Origin: Cyathus striatus
Lineage: Eukaryota > Basidiomycota > Agaricomycetes > Agaricales > Nidulariaceae
DNA length: 64,000 bases
Direction: 5' to 3'
NCBI GenBank assembly: GCA_025738555.1
Contig: JAOVFP010000022.1
Span: 1,240,001-1,304,000 of the forward strand
The position numbers were made by a program, and so were the translations under genes. The notes beneath the pieces were generated by a model. It had not been told where the DNA came from. It made no database searches and saw nothing but the letters and a program-made list of their open reading frames with translations. This document shows, in pieces, positions 57,811 through 64,000 of the stretch (within the stretch, counting starts at the first letter, position 1; every line of letters begins with the position of its first letter).

Positions 57811-58936
57811 CTACTCCAGATCAAAAACCAACACTTCCGCCCTACTCTCCCCCACATTCTCAACCTTCACAGTTCCCCCACCAGTACCAATGAAAACATA
57901 CACCCCATCCCCCTCTCTCAACTCTACACCTCCTTCCCCGTCGACATTACCAATCTTCACAGACGCACCCGCACCCGGTCCAGTCTTGTACCCACTTGTC
58001 TGCACAACATGCACATACGCCTTCGACCCCTTCAAGGCCCTATCGAGTTGAGTCCCAGGGGACACAATCGAAGCGTACATAGTAAGCGCACTCTGCACAG
58101 GTGCCGGTCCTTCACCCTCCCTTTCATCATTCACACCCTCCGATGCATAAGGAGCAACCACCTTTGCCCATTTATCCGTCTTTTCTTCGTCAGTGAACCG
58201 GCGGGTATAGTATTTCGGTTGTAACCCCGCTTTCCGAGGTTTAGCCCAAATTTGTAGGAAGTGCACAGGAGAAGATCCATATGCTTTCTCCGAGTGGGAT
58301 ATCCCAGTTCCCGCGGATGTGAGCTGAAGAGTTCCACGAGGGAGGTGTTCGATGTTTCCTAGTGAATCTTTACTGTTGGTTTAAGTTAGCACTATGTAAT
58401 CAAAGAAAAGGAGAAGAAAAAACGTACTGCTCAAGCGCCCCCTCAACAACATACGAGAAAATCTCAAACTCCCTATGCGAGTGCGTGTCGAACCCCGTGT
58501 ACGCATCGACGCGGTCTTCGTTAAGCACGCGGAGAGGTCCAAAGGATTCGTGGTTCTTGTCAAAGTATCTACAATTTGCATTGTCAGCCTATATAGCCTA
58601 CAGGGCGAAAAGGCAGAAAGAAGGGATAACATACCCAGCAAACGAGAACGTATGAAAAGTCTTTAACCATCCATGATAAGCGTGTCCACGCTCTTCACTG
58701 CGGCGAGGTACGAATTTCAAAGCAGGCATAATTGGCGTTACTTTTGCAGTCGTAGTTGAATGGGTAGAAGAAGTTGTCGCTTTAAGTATCGGCGTGGAAC
58801 GAAGATGCGTGACGAATCGAGTAAGAGAAGACAGTTTATCAGGTAATGCCGTTCCAAGTCCCAAGTACAACAGGCTTATATACCCCACTACGAAAGCGAA
58901 AGAGATGTGAAGCAAAATGAAAGATTTGGACAGCAT
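57811..58936 (-). CDS. Pirin family protein
   Basis: Three exons (58936-58635, 58568-58428, 58372-57811), about 334 residues. After FVPRRSEERGHAYHGWLKTF come HTFSFAGYFDKNHESFGPLR, FDTHSHREFEIFSYVVEGAL with two metal-ligand histidines, KDSLGNIEHLPRG, and AGTGISHSEKA supplying the other His and Glu ligands, then VHFLQIW. This is a bicupin iron-binding pirin, a family that includes nuclear co-regulators and quercetin dioxygenases. The N-terminal ~60 residues are extra and hydrophobic (FILLHISFAFVVGYISLLYL), suggesting an organelle or membrane signal, unless translation starts at MPALKFVPRR. A Mutator-like MITE lies only ~100 bp upstream of the first ATG. Confidence 0.93.
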
Positions 58937-59034
58937 GACAGAGCACGGTGCATGGGGGCGATTTATCGCTCATTCTCGTCGTTGTTGGCGATGGGGACAG
59001 GTTGAGGATTGCTATTTTGGTGGTCGTTCCGCCC

Positions 59035-59900
59035 TAGACCGGTGGCCGGTCGGTATCGTGAGACTGCGTTCACGTGATATGAACGATTGTATCGTGTCGA
59101 TATACCGACCGGTCCAACTCGTCAAATTTAGGCGGGGTAAAAGTTATCGGCGCTAAAGCTTCGCAAAATCGCCTTTTTTGGGTTTTCGGATAGAGCCGTA
59201 CTTTCCCATCTCAGTACTCGTGCGCAACGCGTACCTGTTGTCCTCCCTTCCATTACTCCCTTCCGAAGGCTCCTCAACTCTACCATTTATTGACTACATC
59301 TACATGTCAACACCACCCGCTGCGCTGAATACGCTACATTAGTCTCCGTGGTCAACGGATAGCACTCAAGATTCAGGCATGCCTTCAAAAGTCAACACTG
59401 AACAGCATCACAAGGTCTTATGAACAGCTGAAAGTGCGACAACTCCTTTCCATGGCCTCTAAATATGGTAGATTTGGGTGATTGGGTGTTTCAAAAGGTT
59501 GGAATGTGCAAGGAATAGAGGGAAGATGGTGGAATTGGATTGTTGGAGGTGCTGCTTGGTTGGCTGGTGGGGGCAAGGGAACTACATGGGCTATACCTTG
59601 GTTCTTAGACATGGTAGTGGTTTAGATAATTGTAAAAGTTATGATACTATTTGAAATGGAGGATACAAAGTGCAAAGCTGAAGGGAACACAGTAAAAATG
59701 AGAGACGATGAGGGAGATCATGCATACCCGCGAGGACTCGAAAATCCCAAAAAGTCAATTTTTGAAGCCCAAAAGGTCTTAACGCCGATAACTTTTACCC
59801 CGCCTAAATTTGACGAGTTGGACCGGTCGGTATATCGACACGATACAATCGTTCATATCACGTGAACGCAGTCTCACGATACCGACCAGCTACCGGTCTA
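59035..59900. mobile_element. Mutator-like MITE, ~125-bp TIRs, 9-bp TSD GTTCCGCCC
   Basis: The left end TAGACCGGTGGCCGGTCGG and the complement of the right end (TAGACCGGTAGCTGGTCGG) start ~125-bp arms that are almost identical, through GGCGGGGTAAAAGTTATCGG. Flanks 59026-59034 and 59901-59909 are both GTTCCGCCC. Nine-bp duplications and long TIRs are typical of MULEs. The interior has no transposase. Within each arm CCGGTCGGTAT and ATACCGACCGG also pair, so the arm itself can fold. A tRNA-Arg-like 5' half (CTCCGTGGTCAACGGATAGC) lies at about 59344. Confidence 0.95.
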
Positions 59901-59909
59901 GTTCCGCCC

Positions 59910-61285
59910 ACGGCTGCCCACGGTCGGTTAGTAAGAAGTCATGTGAGCACGTGTATAGGTGAGATTGATTACGGTGATTGCTAACTTTGACTTCGTCGTC
60001 AAAGTCGTTTTATCAGCATGCTCGAATATTCGTAGTACGTACGTCCTCTGGGTAAAACTACTGTCATTTAGTAGATATGAAAGGTCTAAAGAGTAGTAGG
60101 CTTTATAATTCTTCCTCTAATGCTCTACCAACTCCGGGAAATTAGCTACTAAGCACTAACTAACAGACAACTAACAGATGTCTGCATGCGTTCACGCTCA
60201 GGATAAAACTGTTTTTACAAATTTAACCGTGTTCCTTATGTATATGAGCTCTTGTTGATATACTGTAAGCGACTTGTAATGCATTATTTACAAGAGGTCA
60301 ATTATGTGTCAAATGCGCCAGCTTTTTGCTGTGAAACTTCAAACCATTGACTCTTCAAAGCTTCATATATCATACCCCCACCCACACAGCTACTATTATA
60401 ACTATTAATCAACAACATAAAATAACACTGTCATGAACGTTTAGAACAAGACAAGTAATGTGAACTCCCACCGAGCCGACATCAATGATCATACTTATCA
60501 CCTCGATTCCAAATCACAAAGCATCTCTGATAGTGCACTCCGAATATGTAGCATTTTAACTTGAAAGGATTTATGAACATGAAAGCTGGGTTCGATTCCC
60601 AGGCAGAGTGTATAGGAAGAGCGTCATCCTTTTTTCTTGCTTTAATTTTGTTTTTACATTATTCATTATATATGCTTAACATGAATTGCTATTGTAACAT
60701 CTTCTCCGGATGGTACTAGAACAGAAATGTACTAAACAGATTATTCCAGCTGATGACTCCGTATGACGCTTCATCTTGAGATGAATTAAGTGGTCAGCCA
60801 CATCAGATTCAGCATGTGTTCCGGAGACGATTATTTGCACTCCCGCCCTTGGCTGAATAATTCACCCAGATGTCGCTGAAATTCGCGTACACTCCTTGCA
60901 TATGTAGGCATTTATTATGACTGTTATGTTCTTTACCTTGATCTTCGGGTTAAACTAGATCAAGAACATACTTGGAGTGCTTAAATCGGTGGGCCTTGTA
61001 GTGTCCGACATGTGACTACAATACAGTTATTGAAGCTCCAAGAACCTAAGTCTTGCCTAACGGATGATTAAGTGTCTTCAGTCGCATCCTAGAAACATTC
61101 GCTTGGGTTCGATTCTTGGTCTCCAGCGCCCCCCCGCGGTACAATTTTGAGCTTTATTTTGGAGTTCAATAAAATTGACTAAAACCGAGTACCAGTTGGA
61201 GGATTCTATTCCTAACTGATTAATTGAGTGTACAGCGGACATCCAGGAATATGTGAAAGTGTAAGTATATTATGGTATTGTGAAG
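59910..61285. other. Intergenic with tRNA fragments
   Basis: No gene. A tRNA-Asp 3' half (GAAAGCTGGGTTCGATTCCC) is at about 60588-60610 and an unassigned tRNA-like 3' half (TTGGGTTCGATTCTTGG) at about 61103-61120. Confidence 0.55.
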
Positions 61286-61383
61286 TCTCTGTTTGTACAC
61301 CGGTAGTACACGCGCCGCACATTTTAATTCTTCCCGATACGATTTGTATGCGCGAAAGCTGGGTTCGACTCCCAGACAGAGAG
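61286..61383 (+). pseudogene. tRNA-Asp pseudogene
   Basis: T arm and acceptor are intact (CTGGGTTCGACTCCCAGACAG), but the D arm is shortened and the anticodon loop reads CGCACAT. A further 3' fragment follows at about 61440-61465. Confidence 0.8.
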
Positions 61384-61589
61384 TGGGAAATGTCATTCTT
61401 TTTAGTGTATTGATACATATACTTATTACACACGTAAAATCTAGGTTCGACTCCCAGAAAGAGTCGAAGCATGTTAGATTGATCGTAGTAATTTTCATAT
61501 TCGTCCTTACAAAGAAACCTTTGGAGTCTATCCCTTTATGCAGCGGAAGTACTTTTTAAAAAGGTTTATCCCATCCTAGCTTACAAATG

Positions 61590-61677
61590 CTCTCTGCCTG
61601 GAAATTGAACCCAGCTTTCGCGTGTATCCATACTAAGTACAGGTACACATGTTACTATCCGAGTATACCAACAGAGA
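61590..61677 (-). pseudogene. tRNA-Asp pseudogene, opposite orientation
   Basis: Reverse complement of the family: CTCTCTGCCTGG ... GAACCCAGCTTTCGCG ... CGAGTATACCAACAGAGA, with mutated acceptor pairing and anticodon arm. Confidence 0.75.
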
Positions 61678-61997
61678 ACCAGATTGATCTACCGTAGACC
61701 AAATGAAACAACTGAAACAACGCATAGATGGACTAAAATAACGGTAGGACGAGGTTTTAAAGCCATCGTAGCTATAGTTTCCACCTTCAAACATGAGACA
61801 CTTGCTTGTTGTGACGGCTAGTACTATAATATGTTGCTTTCAACTCCTACTGTACCACTGCATGCACATTGAAGCTGAAACGTTGAAGGCGGACTGAGTC
61901 ACTGTCAATAGTCACATGCCCAAGGTATTATAGATTTGCTATGTTAGATTTAAGTATCCTAAGTAAAATTCATAGGACATGCTACTAGTAGATCGAT

Positions 61998-64000
61998 TCA
62001 TCTTCGTTTCCTGAACAATACCTTGGCACGATGATTTGGTATCTGTTTATCTTCGAGCCATAGGTTCGCAGGCCGTTTATTTGTGGGCAACTTCACGTCA
62101 TAATTCAGTAGGACATGAGCCAACATTGTCTTCATCTCGTTTGCAACGAAGAATCGACCGGGGCTATTTCGTTGTTATTAGAGATAGTGAATGTGGTAAA
62201 TCTTAAGTAAACACACCATGCGTGACGTCCATGACCAAAGGCAACATAGTCTAAAGCCAGAGAAACGACTTTATTTTTCGTATCGCTCTCTCCTTCTTCA
62301 CCTTTCTTCGAAAACCTGAAACCGTCAAATTCGTGCCCGCCGGAATAGATATCCTAAGGAATTGGTTAACATAATCCTTCCTTTTGGTAATAAATAAACA
62401 AACATCATCAAGGTGCATGGGGTATGCCGCAACGGCAACATAAGCACCGGAAGGAACGACTTGTCCATTCGAAAATGTGAAATCCGAAACAACCTTGCGG
62501 AGCATTGTAACTGTTGGTCTAATTAGTATCATTTACTTACGAAAGAGGGAAAAACCTACATGCGCCAGGTATCGTTGATCTCATTGATTCCTTAATGAAG
62601 CTATCCACTTTGTTCATCTTGTCAATTGATTCCTTCGTCCACCCATATTCTTCAATAATCGATTCCACTTCCTCTCGCATCTCTGAAATGCATTCTGGGT
62701 GGACTGCCAAATCATATAGTGCATGCGTAAATGCCTGAAAACCCAAACATTCATGTCATAGAGAACTTGCATATGTAACCAATGACGAACCATAGTTGTA
62801 GTGTGAATTGCACCGGTGTTTATAGCCATCACCCTTATAGCCAATTCACGAATAGTGCGTTGTTCTCCTTTAGCATGTTCCAAGCACCAGCTTATCACGT
62901 CGTTCTGTCAATTAATGCAAACGTTAATATTGGCAACTGGGTCACATAAGAGCTGGAAACTTACAGGCTTATCCGGATAGTTAGGTCCTAAAACATCAAT
63001 TTTGGCGATACGGTCTTCAATAAGTGGCTTGAGGTGTCTGATCGCTCGTTGAAGCTGAGATTCAACGTTAATAAATCGAGAAACAAATCTGTAAAAAGAA
63101 TTTTTGCCAATGTCCGAAGGAATGATATAGGGTTGCACTCACGGTCGAAGGAACATTGGAAACATATGTATCAATGTAGAGACTTTGAAAATGTCAATTG
63201 TAAAGCCTTCCTGCAACTTCACATAATCTGGATCTCGACCTAAGATAAAAGTTGGTTAATTTCTCACGAATATCTCGATTTAAGCAAATATATACAAGCT
63301 TACACAGTGGTAGCCCGACAAGTAGCCTATTGCTTGTTCTTACGACGGACTTCAGAGTCATTTTATAGGCGACTACTTCAGTCCATTCTAAATATCACGA
63401 GCTAGCAGTTAGACCGACCATGAAGCAAAAATACCAATCTCATACCGTTCTCGTGCACCGGTATTAAGTCTGCGAATGCAGTAGCAACTTCGTCTTTAAT
63501 TTCTGCATACCGGACAGGCAGGTTACGTGTTACTTGGGTGCGAACCACCTCAGAATGGTAATCATCCTGCAGAAGTTGAGGACTAAGCAAGTCATCCATT
63601 GATATGATCTGTTAAAAAGTAAGATATACATGCATACAACATACATAGTTAAGGAAAATAAAAACCAGACGAACCTCGTTAATAGCTTTCAAGGCAGAAA
63701 GCTGCTCTTCTTTCGCTTTTCGTATATCATTCACCAGTTGAGTACCCGTGGCAAGAACAGCCCATTTTCCTACTGTCGCAACTTTGAATACTTGACCTGG
63801 GTACTAGAACAGAATAAGCGTAATAAATTATAACATAGTGTGGCATTTACCTTATCGTATCCCTCCTGTATTAAATCCTTGGCCCGAAACAGGTACTTGA
63901 TGGCAGTGATATACGACGTCAGGAAACCAGAATATCCGACAGTCGGAATGGCATGCAACTGGGAACCATTACCGACACCGGAGGTCAGTACTTCAGTCAG
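61998..64000 (-). CDS. Cytochrome P450 monooxygenase, ent-kaurene oxidase-like, 5' end beyond window
   Basis: Runs off the right edge. In reading order: LHAIPTVGYSGFLTSYITAI, IISMDDLLSPQLLQDDYHSE, FVSRFINVESQLQRAIRHLK, ELAIRVMAINTGAIHTTT (I helix), VDSFIKESMR (ExxR of the K helix), RKVVSDFTFSNGQVVPSG, and the heme loop FGHGRHAC|PGRFFVANEMK split by an intron inside the Cys codon (about 62170-62220). Stop at 62000-61998 after KVLFRKRR. The I-helix acid of AGxD/ET is His (IHTT), as in many fungal ent-kaurene-oxidase-like P450s. These enzymes act at the ER membrane with a P450 reductase. The membrane anchor is outside the window and the substrate cannot be inferred. No partner biosynthetic genes are visible here. 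Confidence 0.92.

Noticed and set aside
61998..64000. Terpenoid or other biosynthetic cluster around the P450
   Set aside because: No terpene synthase, PKS, transporter or other pathway gene is visible within the window; the nearest gene is a pirin.

Overview
The window is nuclear DNA of a filamentous fungus, most likely a basidiomycete of the Agaricomycetes. Evidence: protein genes carry many short GT-AG introns; introns in tRNA genes; a chromodomain Ty3/gypsy element, hAT elements and an NB-ARC/TPR gene of agaricomycete type; and a P450 with the IHTT I-helix variant common in fungal ent-kaurene-oxidase-like enzymes. I cannot name genus or species. The window has two compartments. Positions 1 to about 36,300 are AT-rich, visibly poor in CpG and almost entirely mobile-element debris. 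Positions about 36,500 to 64,000 have ordinary CpG content and carry the housekeeping genes. In the left compartment several conserved frames are broken by TGA codons in contexts that suggest former CGA, as expected from deamination of methylated CpG. Left compartment, in order: a decayed NB-ARC/TPR STAND gene (1-2441) with an exact 252-bp internal duplication; LTR-retrotransposon fragments (about 3-6.7 kb); a 1.1-kb inverted-repeat element (7.9-9.0 kb); a decayed four-copy repeat (11.3-11.9 kb); a 0.9-kb element with arms over 300 bp (14.86-15.78 kb); a gypsy gag relic on the minus strand (16.3-17.3 kb); then a nested complex at 18.28-32.34 kb. The complex is a chromodomain Ty3/gypsy element whose integrase is split by a 1.43-kb insertion and whose 3' part holds a 4.3-kb hAT transposon with a perfect 8-bp target duplication. 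Positions 33.0-36.8 kb hold a decayed tandem array derived from tRNA-Asp(GTC), ending in an intact, intron-containing tRNA-Asp at the compartment boundary. Right compartment: CDC8-like thymidylate kinase (+, 38.1-39.1 kb, with a frame break); UBC6-like tail-anchored ubiquitin-conjugating enzyme (-, 39.5-42.1 kb); a decayed ~345-bp array (43.3-45.1 kb); an array derived from initiator tRNA-Met with two intact intron-containing genes (45.3-48.1 kb); a divergent SPT5-like KOW protein (+, 49.0-51.7 kb); an internally deleted hAT element with perfect TSD and TIRs (52.68-54.32 kb); another tRNA-Asp; CWC27 spliceosomal cyclophilin (-, 55.0-57.4 kb); tRNA-Gln(CTG); a pirin (-, 57.8-58.9 kb); a Mutator-like MITE with a 9-bp TSD (59.04-59.90 kb); and a cytochrome P450 cut by the right edge. 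The protein genes are unrelated single-function loci, not a cluster. The most distinctive features are the two independent tRNA-derived tandem arrays that decay around a few surviving genes, and the set of mobile elements whose exact ends can be read.
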